From contig NZ_CATQJU010000001.1 of assembly GCF_958301595.1 (NCBI RefSeq), positions 2,418,001-2,482,000 on the forward strand: 64,000 nucleotides of DNA. The letters are read 5' to 3'. Below are positions 51,658 through 60,443 of this stretch, one piece after another. How positions within the stretch are numbered: position 1 is the stretch's first letter; each line of letters begins with the position of its first letter. This stretch comes from Porphyromonas vaginalis (GTDB lineage: Bacteria; Bacteroidota; Bacteroidia; Bacteroidales; Porphyromonadaceae). The notes below the pieces were generated by a model that was given only the letters and a program-made list of their open reading frames with translations, was not told where the DNA came from and made no database searches. The translations under genes were made by a program, and so were the position numbers.

Positions 51658-52305
51658 ATGGATCTACATTACGAAGACATACGACGTGACTACGGCCGCA
51701 GGAGCCTCAGTCGTAAGGATCTGACGGACGATCCCTTTGAACTAGTTAGGCTGTGGCTTCAAGAGGCGGTGGACGATCCCAAGGTCCTAGAGCCTACAGC
51801 AGTGCTAGTCTGCACCAGTACGCCCGATGGACACCCTAGTTCGCGGACTGTACTGCTCAAGGAGCTCCTCGGTGAGGAGTTTATCTTCTACAGCAACTAC
51901 GAGAGCCGTAAGGGCCAGCAGATGGCTGCTAACCCACACGTCAGCCTCACCTTCCTCTGGCACGAGCTGGAGCGACAGATACATGTCGAGGGCACGGTGC
52001 GGCACCTAGAGCCTGAGATCAGTGATCAGTACTTCGCCACACGTCCCTACAAGAGCCGTGTCGGTGCTCGCATATCGCCTCAGAGCCACCCGATACCTGA
52101 CCGCAACTACATTTACACACACTTTGTCACGGAGGCCGCTAAGTTTGCCCTGCAGACTGTGCCTCGCCCCGACAACTGGGGGGGCTTTGCCGTATTGCCT
52201 AGTCGCATAGAGTTTTGGCAGGGCCGGCCTAGTCGTCTGCACGACCGCTTCCTCTATGAGCGTCAGGAAGACAATTCGTGGCTTATCAATCGTCTGGCAC
52301 CTTAG
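51658..52305 (+). CDS. pdxH: Pyridoxamine 5'-phosphate oxidase
   Basis: 215 residues, usual length. It oxidises pyridoxine/pyridoxamine 5'-phosphate to pyridoxal 5'-phosphate with FMN. Landmarks: MDLHYEDIRRDYGRRSLSRK start, SRTVLLKELLGEEFIFYSNYES (FMN-binding), GQQMAANPHVSLTFLW, VEGTVRHL, RPYKSRVGARISPQS, and the C-terminal RIEFWQGRPSRLHDRF with the conserved RLHDR motif. tsaB follows after 5 bp, so they are probably co-transcribed. Confidence 0.93.
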   Translation: MDLHYEDIRRDYGRRSLSRKDLTDDPFELVRLWLQEAVDDPKVLEPTAVLVCTSTPDGHPSSRTVLLKELLGEEFIFYSNYESRKGQQMAANPHVSLTFLWHELERQIHVEGTVRHLEPEISDQYFATRPYKSRVGARISPQSHPIPDRNYIYTHFVTEAAKFALQTVPRPDNWGGFAVLPSRIEFWQGRPSRLHDRFLYERQEDNSWLINRLAP

Positions 52306-52310
52306 TGCTT

Positions 52311-52991
52311 ATGAACGCAACTAAACCTGTACTCCTAGCTATCGATACCGCCCTACAGGGGTGTAGCGTCGCTGTGACCGACAGCAAGCAGATACTATAT
52401 AATAAGGTATACCAAGAGACCGAGATATCTAATGCGGTGCTCATCGGACGCTACACTCAGGAGGCTATCTCCTGGTGCCAAGAGCAGGGCTACCAGATAG
52501 CCGCCATAGCGACGACCGATGGGCCGGGCTCCTACACGGGGCTGCGCATAGGTGCTGCACTGGCTAAGGGACTAGCCTTCGGGCGGAGCATCCCGCTCAT
52601 TGCCGTCTCCACGCTTCAGCTCCTACTGACGGGTTTGCCGAGCTTCGCTGGTGAAACCATCGCGCTACTCGATGCGGGGCATGGAAACGCTTATCAGCAA
52701 ACTTTCGACGCTGAGGGGGCTCCCCGTGACAAAGCGATTTTTGTCACCATCTCTTCTGAGTGGCACGCACCCACCGAGAGCCGCATCGTCTATGTCGGTT
52801 CGCTGCCCGTAAAGGGTCCCGCCATCGCTCCGCCAACGGCCGAAACGCTCGCCACCGTGGCGCGCAACTACTGGCAGGAGGAGCGATACGTCGACACCGC
52901 CTACTGGGAGCCAAACTATGTCAAGCCCTACAAGGCAGTCGTAGGACAAAACAAAGTCCTCGAGCGACTCAAACTATCTAAACAAGCATAA
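52311..52991 (+). CDS. tsaB: tRNA threonylcarbamoyladenosine biosynthesis protein TsaB
   Basis: 226 residues from ATG 52311 (MNATKPVLLAIDTALQGCSV), chosen because it starts just after the pdxH stop; 11 upstream codons overlap pdxH. ASKHA-fold motif near the N-terminus (LAIDTALQGCSVAV) and the family signature TTDGPGSYTGLRIGAALAKG near residue 70. With TsaD and TsaE it forms the complex making t6A37 in ANN-decoding tRNAs. Followed 20 bp later by etfB. Confidence 0.92.
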   Translation: MNATKPVLLAIDTALQGCSVAVTDSKQILYNKVYQETEISNAVLIGRYTQEAISWCQEQGYQIAAIATTDGPGSYTGLRIGAALAKGLAFGRSIPLIAVSTLQLLLTGLPSFAGETIALLDAGHGNAYQQTFDAEGAPRDKAIFVTISSEWHAPTESRIVYVGSLPVKGPAIAPPTAETLATVARNYWQEERYVDTAYWEPNYVKPYKAVVGQNKVLERLKLSKQA

Positions 52992-53011
52992 ACCACAACT
53001 ACGACCTAACT

Positions 53012-53896
53012 ATGATCAAAGATATCATCGTACTTGCCAAGCAAGTCCCCGACACACGTAATGTCGGCAAAGATGCTATGAAGGCTGACGGCACTGTGAA
53101 CCGTGCCGCCCTCGACGCTATCTTTAACCCCGAGGATCTAAACGCGCTCGAGCAGGCGCTCCGTATCAAGGAGCAGAATCCAGACTGCCGTGTCTCCATA
53201 CTCACCATGGGTCCTCCCCGTGCTGCTGAGATCATCCGTGAGGCACTCTATCGTGGCGCTGACCACGGTTACCTGCTGACCGATAGAGCTTTCGCTGGGG
53301 CTGATACGCTTGCCACGAGCTACGCTTTGGCCTGCGCTATACGTCATATCTACAAGGGCGGACTGCCCGACCTCATCCTCGGTGGCCGACAGGCTATCGA
53401 TGGCGACACCGCTCAGGTGGGACCACAGGTGGGTGAGAAGCTCGGCATCAACGTGGTCACCTACTGCGAGCAGATAGACCAGATCGAGGGCGACCAGCTC
53501 ACCATCACCCGCCGTCTGGAGCATGGCGTGGAGACGGTACGTGCGCACAAGCCACTCCTGCTGACAGTCACGGGCAGCGCAGCTCCCTGTCGCCTGCGCA
53601 ATGCTAAGCGTGTACAGAAGTACAAGTATGCCGCCTCGTCTCTAGAGCTAGACGCACTGCCCGAGACCTGGCGCAAGCGTCTCGAGAGCAACCCCGAGGA
53701 GCTGACGATCGACATCTTGACGGCTGAGAGCACTGGCGCAGATATCGCTCAGTGCGGTCTCTCGGGCTCTCCGACGAAGGTCAAGAGTATCGAGAGCGTC
53801 GTCTTTAAGGCTAAGGAGGTGATGCACCTCTCCAGCAGCGATGCCGATCTAGAGACTTTGATACAAACCCTATTAGCAAACCACACCATCGGCTGA
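53012..53896 (+). CDS. etfB: Electron transfer flavoprotein beta subunit
   Basis: 294 residues. AANH-fold protein: MIKDIIVLAKQVPDTRNVGK, LNALEQALRIKEQNPDCRVS, GADTLATSYALACAI, and the family signature region LILGGRQAIDGDTAQVGPQVGEKL near 125-148. It pairs with EtfA to carry electrons for the acyl-CoA dehydrogenase two genes downstream. It overlaps nothing; etfA starts 40 bp later. Confidence 0.92.
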   Translation: MIKDIIVLAKQVPDTRNVGKDAMKADGTVNRAALDAIFNPEDLNALEQALRIKEQNPDCRVSILTMGPPRAAEIIREALYRGADHGYLLTDRAFAGADTLATSYALACAIRHIYKGGLPDLILGGRQAIDGDTAQVGPQVGEKLGINVVTYCEQIDQIEGDQLTITRRLEHGVETVRAHKPLLLTVTGSAAPCRLRNAKRVQKYKYAASSLELDALPETWRKRLESNPEELTIDILTAESTGADIAQCGLSGSPTKVKSIESVVFKAKEVMHLSSSDADLETLIQTLLANHTIG

Positions 53897-53936
53897 AAGA
53901 GTGCCGCTTTTGCACACCCATATAATAAGACAGACT

Positions 53937-54950
53937 ATGAACAATCTATTCGTATACCTAGAGATCGAAGATGGGAGCGTACACGACGTCAGCCTAGAGC
54001 TACTCACCAAGGGGCGCTCACTGGCCAACCAGCTGGGCGTGGCACTAGAGGCGATAGCTATCACCGACCGCGCTGAGGGGATCGCCGACACGGTCATGCC
54101 ATACGGCGTAGACAAGCTACACCTCTTCGTAGACCCTCGTCTGGAGCATTACCAGACGCTACCACACGCAAGCATCGTCATCAAGCTATTCCAGCAGGAG
54201 AAGCCACAGATCTGCCTCCTCGGTGCGACAACCATAGGACGTGACCTGGGTCCTCGCGTCTCCTCGTCACTGGGCAGCGGACTAACTGCTGACTGTACCT
54301 CTCTGGAGATCGGAGATCATACGGAGAAAGGCAAGGAGTTCAAGAATCTCCTTTACCAGATCCGCCCAGCTTTCGGTGGTAACATCGTAGCAACGATTGT
54401 CAACCCTGAGCATCGTCCACAGATGGCGACGGTACGCCCAGGTGTAATGAAGAAGGAGATCTACAAAGCTGACCACAAGGGCGAAGTGATCAACCATTCG
54501 GTGGCTGACTTCGTTCGTGACGAGGACTTTGTCATCGAGATCATCGACCGCCACGTGGCCAAGAGCAAGATCAACCTAGGCGGAGCCCCGATCATCGTAT
54601 CGGGTGGCTACGGTGTCGGTAGTGCTGAGAGCTTTGAACTGCTTCACGAGCTGGCCGAGCTCCTTGGCGGAGAGGTAGGTGCTACGCGTGCAGCCGTCGA
54701 TGCGGGCTTTACCGAGCATGAGCGACAGATAGGACAGACCGGTGTGACCGTACGTCCTAAGCTATACATCGCCTGCGGTATCAGCGGACAGATACAGCAT
54801 GTGGCTGGTATGCAGGAGAGCTCGATGATCATCTCTATCAATACGGACCCCGACGCTCCGATCAACACAATCGCTGACTACGTCATCACGGGGCGTATCG
54901 AGGAGGTTATCCCCAAGCTCATCAAGTACTATAAGCAAAACTCTAAGTAA
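53937..54950 (+). CDS. etfA: Electron transfer flavoprotein alpha subunit
   Basis: 337 residues from ATG 53937 (MNNLFVYLEIEDG); 12 upstream codons are open but atypical. The C-terminal FAD-binding domain is clear: IIVSGGYGVGSAESFELLHE, GEVGATRAAVDAGFTEHERQ, GQTGVTVRPKLYIACGISGQ, HVAGMQESSMIISINTD. It forms the ETF with EtfB. The etfB-etfA-acyl-CoA dehydrogenase set points to butyrate-forming or branched fatty-acid metabolism typical of Porphyromonas. Confidence 0.93.
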   Translation: MNNLFVYLEIEDGSVHDVSLELLTKGRSLANQLGVALEAIAITDRAEGIADTVMPYGVDKLHLFVDPRLEHYQTLPHASIVIKLFQQEKPQICLLGATTIGRDLGPRVSSSLGSGLTADCTSLEIGDHTEKGKEFKNLLYQIRPAFGGNIVATIVNPEHRPQMATVRPGVMKKEIYKADHKGEVINHSVADFVRDEDFVIEIIDRHVAKSKINLGGAPIIVSGGYGVGSAESFELLHELAELLGGEVGATRAAVDAGFTEHERQIGQTGVTVRPKLYIACGISGQIQHVAGMQESSMIISINTDPDAPINTIADYVITGRIEEVIPKLIKYYKQNSK

Positions 54951-54971
54951 ATCCCCCTAGACGACAGAATC

Positions 54972-56705
54972 ATGGCTAATTTCTATACAGACAATCCACA
55001 TATACAGTACCACCTCCAGCATCCGCTCATGGAGCGCATTGCACGACTTAAGGAGCGTGACTATGCCGATGCTGACCAGTATGACTATGCCCCCTCAGAC
55101 TATGCCGATGCGCTGGATAGCTACCAGCGTGTACTAGAGATAGTCGGTGAGGTGTGTGGCGAGGTGATAGCTCCCAATGCGGCCGAGGTGGACCTGACGG
55201 GACCAACGCTCCACGAGGGACGCGTCTCTTACGATCCGCTCACAGCGCAAAACCTCGACACGGTACGACAGACCGGTCTCATGGGTATGGCACTTCCCCG
55301 TCGCTACGGAGGTCTCAACATGCCGATCACTCCTTATATTATGGCTGCCGATATGGTCTCACGTGCTGACGCGGGCTTTGAGAACCTCTGGGGACTACAA
55401 GACTGCGCCGAGACGCTTTACGAGTTTGGCTCTGAGGATCAGCGTGAGCGTTTCCTACCCCGTGTCTGCGCCGGCGAAACGATGTCTATGGACTTGACCG
55501 AGCCGGATGCCGGTAGTGACCTGCAGGCGGTCATGCTCAAGGCTACTTACAACGAGGCTGACCAGCAGTGGTACCTCAACGGCGTCAAGCGCTTTATCAC
55601 CAATGGCGACTCAGACATTCACCTCGTACTAGCACGTAGTGAGGAGGGGACCAAGGATGCACGTGGTCTCTCCATGTTTATCTATGACGCTAAGAAGGGG
55701 GGCGTGACCGTCCGCCGCATAGAGAACAAGATGGGTATCAAGGGTGTCCCCACCTGCGAGCTTGTCTTTAAGGATGCTCCGGCTGAGCTCTGTGGTGAGC
55801 GTCGTCTAGGACTCATTCGCTACGTCATGTCTCTGATGAATGGAGCTCGTCTAGGCATCATGGCGCAAGCTGTCGGTATCTCTGAGGCTGCCTATCGTGA
55901 GGCTAAGGCTTACGCTGCTGACCGTCATCAGTATGGGCACGCTATCGACAAGTTCCCCGCTGTCTATGAGATGCTAGCCCTCATACGTGCTAAGGCTGAT
56001 GCGACCCGTGCGCATCTCTACGAGACGAGTCGCTTCGTGGATATGTACAAGGCTTACGACGACATAGCGCGTGAGCGCAAGCTTACTCCCGAGGAGCGCA
56101 AGGAGCAGAAGTATTACAGCCGTTTGGCTGACGCTTATACGCCCATTGGCAAAGGTATGAGCACCGAGCTAGCCAACCAAAATGTCTACGACTGCATCCA
56201 GATATACGGTGGCTCAGGCTATATGAAGGACTACACCTGCGAGCGTCTCTATCGTGACGTGCGTATCACCAACATCTACGAGGGTACCACGCAGCTACAA
56301 GTCGTAGCGGCTATCCGCCACGTCACCACTGGCACATACTTCGCCCGCCTCGAGGAGTACCAGCAGGTAGCTGTCTCGCCCGAGTGGCAGGAGACGAAGG
56401 AGCTACTAGCCACTTGGATAGAGCGTGCTAAGGCTTGCACCGAGCTGGTTACTGAAGCTAAGGATCAGACCCTCCTCGACTACCACGCTCGTCGTCTCGT
56501 CGAGATGTGTGGGCACTGCATCTTCGCACACCTGCTACTCATCGCAGCGCAGGAGCGTCCCGACCTCTACGAGCACTCCACACACGTATATGTACAGTAC
56601 GCCAGTGGAGAGATGGACAAGTGCGAGGGACAGATACGTCGCTTCGATCCCAAGCAGCTCCAGCACTACGCTGTGCAGACCTCTACGTCCGCCACTGAGG
56701 CGTAG
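54972..56705 (+). CDS. Acyl-CoA dehydrogenase (three-domain type with C-terminal extension)
   Basis: 577 residues, longer than the about 380-residue butyryl-CoA dehydrogenase because of a C-terminal extension (about 450-577). The N-terminal helical domain is followed by GLMGMALPRRYGGLNMP, the FAD signature MSMDLTEPDAGSDLQAVMLKA near 172, and YGGSGYMKDYTCERLYRDVR with ITNIYEGTTQLQ near 425-445. It uses the ETF encoded just upstream (22-bp gap) as electron acceptor. Substrate (butyryl/crotonyl or other short chain) cannot be fixed from sequence. Confidence 0.88.
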   Translation: MANFYTDNPHIQYHLQHPLMERIARLKERDYADADQYDYAPSDYADALDSYQRVLEIVGEVCGEVIAPNAAEVDLTGPTLHEGRVSYDPLTAQNLDTVRQTGLMGMALPRRYGGLNMPITPYIMAADMVSRADAGFENLWGLQDCAETLYEFGSEDQRERFLPRVCAGETMSMDLTEPDAGSDLQAVMLKATYNEADQQWYLNGVKRFITNGDSDIHLVLARSEEGTKDARGLSMFIYDAKKGGVTVRRIENKMGIKGVPTCELVFKDAPAELCGERRLGLIRYVMSLMNGARLGIMAQAVGISEAAYREAKAYAADRHQYGHAIDKFPAVYEMLALIRAKADATRAHLYETSRFVDMYKAYDDIARERKLTPEERKEQKYYSRLADAYTPIGKGMSTELANQNVYDCIQIYGGSGYMKDYTCERLYRDVRITNIYEGTTQLQVVAAIRHVTTGTYFARLEEYQQVAVSPEWQETKELLATWIERAKACTELVTEAKDQTLLDYHARRLVEMCGHCIFAHLLLIAAQERPDLYEHSTHVYVQYASGEMDKCEGQIRRFDPKQLQHYAVQTSTSATEA

Positions 56706-56743
56706 AGGGCTGTAAAGACGGGCGGACGCACGATCACGACTCC

Positions 56744-57040
56744 TGTAGGGACGCTCGATCTGAGCGTCCGTCGTCGAACGATCTTGACGCAGTACATTGA
56801 TACGTCGCCCTGTAGGGACGCTCGATCTGAGCGTCCGTCGTCGAACGATCTTGACGCAGTACATTGATACGTCGCCCTGTAGGGACGCACGATCTGTGCG
56901 TCCGTTGTCGAACGATCTTGACGCAGTACATTGATACGTCGCCCTGTAGGGACGCTCGATCTGTGCGTCCGTCGTCGAACGATCTTGACGCAGTAACCCT
57001 GTAACGGGGACGGACGCACGAGCCGTGCGTCCCTACAAAG
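56744..57040. repeat. 67-bp tandem repeat containing the palindromic element
   Basis: TGTAGGGACG begins at 56744, 56811, 56878 and 56945, exactly 67 bp apart. Each unit is a palindrome (GGACGCTC...GAGCGTCC or GGACGCAC...GTGCGTCC) plus a conserved spacer (TTGACGCAGTACATTGATAC). An inverted palindrome ends the array at about 57008-57040. It fills the gap between the dehydrogenase and thyA. No gene is seen in it. Confidence 0.9.
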
Positions 57041-57082
57041 GGTTACTCGTTCTCGCCCCTTCACTCTAACCAACGTACCACT

Positions 57083-57880
57083 ATGCAGCAATACCTTGAC
57101 CTAATAGAGCGTGTCCTCACCGAGGGCAACGAACGCACAGACCGCACGGGCACTGGCACCGTCGGTGTCTTCGGACATCAGATGACCTTTGACCTGGCCG
57201 ACGGATTCCCCTTGCTCACCACCAAGAAGCTACACCTGCGCAGCATCATCCACGAGCTACTATGGTTCCTCAAGGGCGATACCAACCTCCAGTACCTGCA
57301 CGACAACAAAGTCTCTATCTGGGATGAGTGGGCCGACGAAGCGGGCGACCTAGGCCCCATCTACGGGGCGCAGTGGAGACATTGGTTCGACCCACACACG
57401 GGGCAGACCATCGATCAGATGCAGCAAGCCCTCGACCTCATACAGCATCAGCCCGACAGCCGACGTATCGTTGTCTCAGCGTGGAATGTTGCCGACCTAC
57501 CCCTCATGCACCTCTCCCCCTGTCACTGCCTCATGCAGTACTACGTCGTGGGGGACCAGCTCGACCTGCAGCTCTACCAGCGCAGTGCCGACATCTTCCT
57601 CGGGGTCCCCTTCAACATCGCCTCCTACGCACTCCTCCTCATGATGACGGCGCAAGTCACGGGGCTACGTCCCGGACGCTTCATCCATACCCTCGGCGAT
57701 GCACATCTCTATAAGAACCATCTCGAGCAGGCGCGCCTGCAGCTCACCCGTACGCCACGCCCGCTCCCCACGATGACCCTACGAGACCGCGGGCAGTCGC
57801 TCTTTGACTTCGTCTATGACGACTTCACCCTCTCCGACTACAACCCCTACCCGCACATCCCCGCGCCCGTCTCCGTCTAG
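57083..57880 (+). CDS. thyA: Thymidylate synthase
   Basis: 265 residues, normal ThyA length. It makes dTMP from dUMP with methylene-tetrahydrofolate. Landmarks: [19 protein letters not shown] (Arg/dUMP phosphate), [20 protein letters not shown], catalytic Cys at 147 in [32 protein letters not shown], and the terminal PVSV. The start follows the repeat array and no promoter match was found. A folate link exists to the pab genes 3 kb away but they are not adjacent. Confidence 0.95.
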   Translation: MQQYLDLIERVLTEGNERTDRTGTGTVGVFGHQMTFDLADGFPLLTTKKLHLRSIIHELLWFLKGDTNLQYLHDNKVSIWDEWADEAGDLGPIYGAQWRHWFDPHTGQTIDQMQQALDLIQHQPDSRRIVVSAWNVADLPLMHLSPCHCLMQYYVVGDQLDLQLYQRSADIFLGVPFNIASYALLLMMTAQVTGLRPGRFIHTLGDAHLYKNHLEQARLQLTRTPRPLPTMTLRDRGQSLFDFVYDDFTLSDYNPYPHIPAPVSV

Positions 57881-57934
57881 CTCCACGCTAGCAAGACAGT
57901 GCTCGCTCCCCGATTACTCAGATTTCTTCACCGC

Positions 57935-57964
57935 TTGTTAATTCAAAGGAAATAGTTATCTTTG
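57935..57964 (+). promoter_or_regulatory. Promoter of the Ig-like lipoprotein gene
   Basis: TTG (57935-57937), 19 bp, TATCTTTG (57957-57964): a full Bacteroidetes-type match 72 bp before the ATG. Confidence 0.7.
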
Positions 57965-58035
57965 CATCGAAGAGCAATGGGTCGGTGGACCTACTCAATA
58001 AATAGACACTCACTAATAACCCAACACAAATAACT

Positions 58036-59067
58036 ATGACAAAAAAAATCTTTCTAGCGCTCGCAGCGCTCACAGCACTCACGCTGTGCTTCTCGTCCTG
58101 CAAGAAGGACAACACGAGTGGCAACAAGCCAAAGCCCAAGACTGAGGTCAAGCTCAAAGTTGAGCCCAAGGATGTCAAGGTAATGGTCGGCAAGACCCAG
58201 GAGCTCACTGTAACCGTTCAGCCAGCTGACACGAAGTACACCTTCGAGTCCGCTAATGCAGACATCGCTACTGTTAGCGACAAGGGCGTCGTAACGGGTG
58301 TCAAGGCTGGTAAGACCGTCATCACCGTCAAGGCTGGCGACGCTACCAAGACCGCTAATGTCGAGGTCATTGATGCAAGTTCTATGGATACAAACTCTGG
58401 TATTGGATCTAAGGATCAGGATATTCCTCACTTCATCTACGTACCTTCAGACAAGGCTAACTTCACTAAAAATAACCTAGAGGTCTTCAAGATGGTCATG
58501 ACAGCTGCTGGCTGGGAGTGGGATCAGGAGTCTTATGACTATAAGGACAACAAAGACTTCATGTTCCCATTCCAGTCTCCTATGGTTGACACTAAGGACG
58601 GGAAAGCTCCTAAGTACTTCTTCCACGGTGTACGCTACATCCACACCCCTCCAAGTGGAAATCCATGGATTTCTCCCTTTGTACTTTGGGTTTACGAGAA
58701 GGATCCTCTAGCTCCAGAGCTACGTGCTGATGCTGAGAAGGATGGTGGTGTAGTATACCTATTGAAAAACCTCTATGGCTTTGACACAAAAGCTGATTAC
58801 GAAAAGGGAAAGAACGCATGGATGGGCTTTAACGTAAAAGCCATCAAGGATGTTCCCCTAGGAGTCTATGTCTATAGTAAGCAGCTGAAAAAGGAAGATC
58901 TTGCTCCAAGCGATCAGAAGTTCGTAGGCTATTACTCTTTACGTTTTGAGCTTGCTTATGCAAATGTCGGAGACAAGTCAAAGGTAGCTACTATCTTCAA
59001 GAATGCAGAGGCACGTGACTTCGATCTGTCATTCGCCAAGGGTCAGCTCAAGGCTGTTAAGAACTAA
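58036..59067 (+). CDS. Lipoprotein with bacterial Ig-like (Big_2) domain
   Basis: 343 residues. Signal peptide with lipobox LCFSSCKKD (Cys about 19), then a Lys/Pro linker. A Big_2 domain lies at about residues 38-115 (KDVKVMVGKTQELTVTVQPA; ADIATVSDKGVVTGVKAGKT; ANVEVI). The rest (about 120-343) is an unrecognised domain rich in aromatic residues (GWEWDQESYDYKDNKDFMF; WISPFVLWVYEKDPLAP). Surface-exposed or secreted. Single-gene transcription unit: promoter at 57935-57964 and terminator at 59127. Confidence 0.78.
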   Translation: MTKKIFLALAALTALTLCFSSCKKDNTSGNKPKPKTEVKLKVEPKDVKVMVGKTQELTVTVQPADTKYTFESANADIATVSDKGVVTGVKAGKTVITVKAGDATKTANVEVIDASSMDTNSGIGSKDQDIPHFIYVPSDKANFTKNNLEVFKMVMTAAGWEWDQESYDYKDNKDFMFPFQSPMVDTKDGKAPKYFFHGVRYIHTPPSGNPWISPFVLWVYEKDPLAPELRADAEKDGGVVYLLKNLYGFDTKADYEKGKNAWMGFNVKAIKDVPLGVYVYSKQLKKEDLAPSDQKFVGYYSLRFELAYANVGDKSKVATIFKNAEARDFDLSFAKGQLKAVKN

Positions 59068-59125
59068 ACACGACAGTTCCACAGAGACTGACTAAGACTA
59101 CAAAGAAGTAGTCTAGTGAAATAAA

Positions 59126-59165
59126 GAGACTCCCCCCGCAGTTATGTGGAGGGAGTCTTTTTATT
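59126..59165 (+). terminator. Rho-independent terminator after the Ig-like lipoprotein gene
   Basis: AGACTCCC pairs with GGGAGTCT across a 16-base loop, followed by TTTTTATT. Confidence 0.85.
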
Positions 59166-59333
59166 CTGTCTGAAACAGTCCTCCTCCTATACACCTTGTT
59201 CTTATACACCTTGTATGGGAAGCACTAACTAACGACTTGCCGTGCCCCCTTGACGTCTAGCGATCTGCAGGAGTCTAGTTTTCACTTCAACACAATTTCT
59301 CGGCAGGATAGTGACTGGTAAAGATATTTTTTG

Positions 59334-59341
59334 TACCTTTG
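59334..59341 (+). promoter_or_regulatory. rpmH promoter -7 element
   Basis: TACCTTTG, 73 bp before the rpmH ATG, preceded by a T-rich run. No good -33 TTG. Confidence 0.5.
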
Positions 59342-59413
59342 CCAACCGAAGCCTTCACTCATAGTGAGTAGGTTCTTCACCATAGTAATCATAAGCATCA
59401 GAGACATACCGAT

Positions 59414-59560
59414 ATGAAGCGTACATTCCAACCATCGAACCGCAAGAGAAAGAACAAGCACGGATTTAGAGCTCGTATGGCGACTGCATCAGGTCGCAAG
59501 GTACTAGCTATGCGTCGCGCCAAGGGTCGCGCTAAGCTATCTGTATCTGACGAGTACTAG
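59414..59560 (+). CDS. rpmH: Ribosomal protein L34
   Basis: 48 residues ([48 protein letters not shown]). L34 is a small basic protein of the large ribosomal subunit. The start MKRTFQPS and core KHGFRxRMxTxxGRKVL are diagnostic. It is a single-gene unit with a TACCTTTG promoter and a strong terminator; rnpA is not next to it, which is common in Bacteroidetes. Confidence 0.97.
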   Translation: MKRTFQPSNRKRKNKHGFRARMATASGRKVLAMRRAKGRAKLSVSDEY

Positions 59561-59634
59561 TAAGTCCGTCGCACCACTTCTCTAACCCATAAGGTTACAT
59601 GCTCTAGATAGCCACGGCTATCTGGCGTTTGTAT

Positions 59635-59683
59635 AAGCTCACACCTAGAGTACACGCTACTCTAGGTGTGAGCTTGTTTTTTG
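59635..59683 (+). terminator. Strong terminator of rpmH
   Basis: An 18-bp near-perfect stem (AAGCTCACACCTAGAGTA with TACTCTAGGTGTGAGCTT), 5-base loop and GTTTTTT tail. Confidence 0.92.
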
Positions 59684-59703
59684 TCGAAAACGGCAAGACG
59701 ACT

Positions 59704-59858
59704 CCTGTAGGGACGCACGGTCGTATCTAGAGAGAGGGCGTCCGTTGTTGAATAAGCAAGACAACTCCTGTAGGGACGCACGGTCTGTGCGTCCATACAG
59801 GAGTTACTCGTCTCCGATCTCCTCTAATCTCTAACCTCTAATCTCTAACTTCTAATTC
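59704..59858. repeat. Palindromes plus heptamer array at the pabC 3' end
   Basis: A decayed palindrome (about 59708-59745), then GGACGCAC...GTGCGTCC at about 59772-59797 and TCTAA heptamers at 59820-59858. The heptamers form the pabC stop and its last residues LEVRD, the same tail as the phage portal. This is a chromosomal example of the composite element. Confidence 0.85.
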
Positions 59859-60443
59859 TATCCGCTCCGCCCACGGCATCATGGCATTGATAAGGGCGAT
59901 GCGATCGTAGGCGGATAGTGTAACGAGCGGTATGTCCCGCGGCGTCAGTACCCCCTCAGCGATCAAATGCGCGCGTTGCACCCCAGCAAGTAGCGGCACA
60001 CGAGGCGTGTACCAGCGGTTCTCTTGGCGCAAAGCGATATTCGTGTAGGAGCTGTCCGTGAGCAAGCCCTCCTCATTGACGATCACGATCTCATCCGCCT
60101 CACCACGCAACTCCAGTAGTGCCTGCAAGGCTTCCCGGTCGGCCCACTTGAGGTGGTAGTCCAGCGCCGGCGCAGCGACAGCTCTCAGCGACTCGATCGT
60201 ACGCCGATGATAAGGAGCGTAACCCACCTCCAGCGGCTCCGCATCGTATAGCAGACGGCACTTGACCACCCCCATAAGTGACGCCGGACAAGGGTGCTGC
60301 GCTAGATAGTCCGCCAGTCGCCAGCGAGGCGTGACGCCATACGCAGCGAGCGACCGGTCGACGCGCTCTTGGTGCAGAGGCAACAGCTCCGGCTCGCCAT
60401 CTACGTAGCGGATGCTCTCTAGTAATAACGGTACGCGACTCAT
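59838..60443 (-). CDS. pabC: Class IV aminotransferase, 4-amino-4-deoxychorismate lyase
   Basis: 201 residues from ATG 60443 (MSRVPLLLESIRYVDGE); the frame is open upstream but overlaps pabB. Fold type IV PLP enzyme: the RVDRSLAAYG region near 25, KCRLLYDAEPLEVGYAPY, the likely PLP Lys in DYHLKWADREALQALL, EADEIVIVNEEGLLTDSSYTN near 125, and LAGVQRAHLIAEGVL. It converts aminodeoxychorismate to p-aminobenzoate. Shorter than E. coli PabC (about 270). ATG overlaps the pabB stop by 4 bp. The C-terminal LEVRD is encoded by the heptamer repeat. Confidence 0.82.
   Translation of the reverse strand: MSRVPLLLESIRYVDGEPELLPLHQERVDRSLAAYGVTPRWRLADYLAQHPCPASLMGVVKCRLLYDAEPLEVGYAPYHRRTIESLRAVAAPALDYHLKWADREALQALLELRGEADEIVIVNEEGLLTDSSYTNIALRQENRWYTPRVPLLAGVQRAHLIAEGVLTPRDIPLVTLSAYDRIALINAMMPWAERIELEVRD

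Noticed and set aside
56744-56997. Possible CRISPR array
   Set aside because: The 67-bp period is identical throughout, with no variable spacers; it is a tandem repeat. The 22-bp arrays likewise lack unique spacers of CRISPR length.
56535-57091. Leftward frames across the 67-bp repeat, including a 141-codon one
   Set aside because: They translate the tandem palindromes into repeated DAQIERPYR/RTLRSSVPTG phrases; a by-product of repeats without stops in a spacer.
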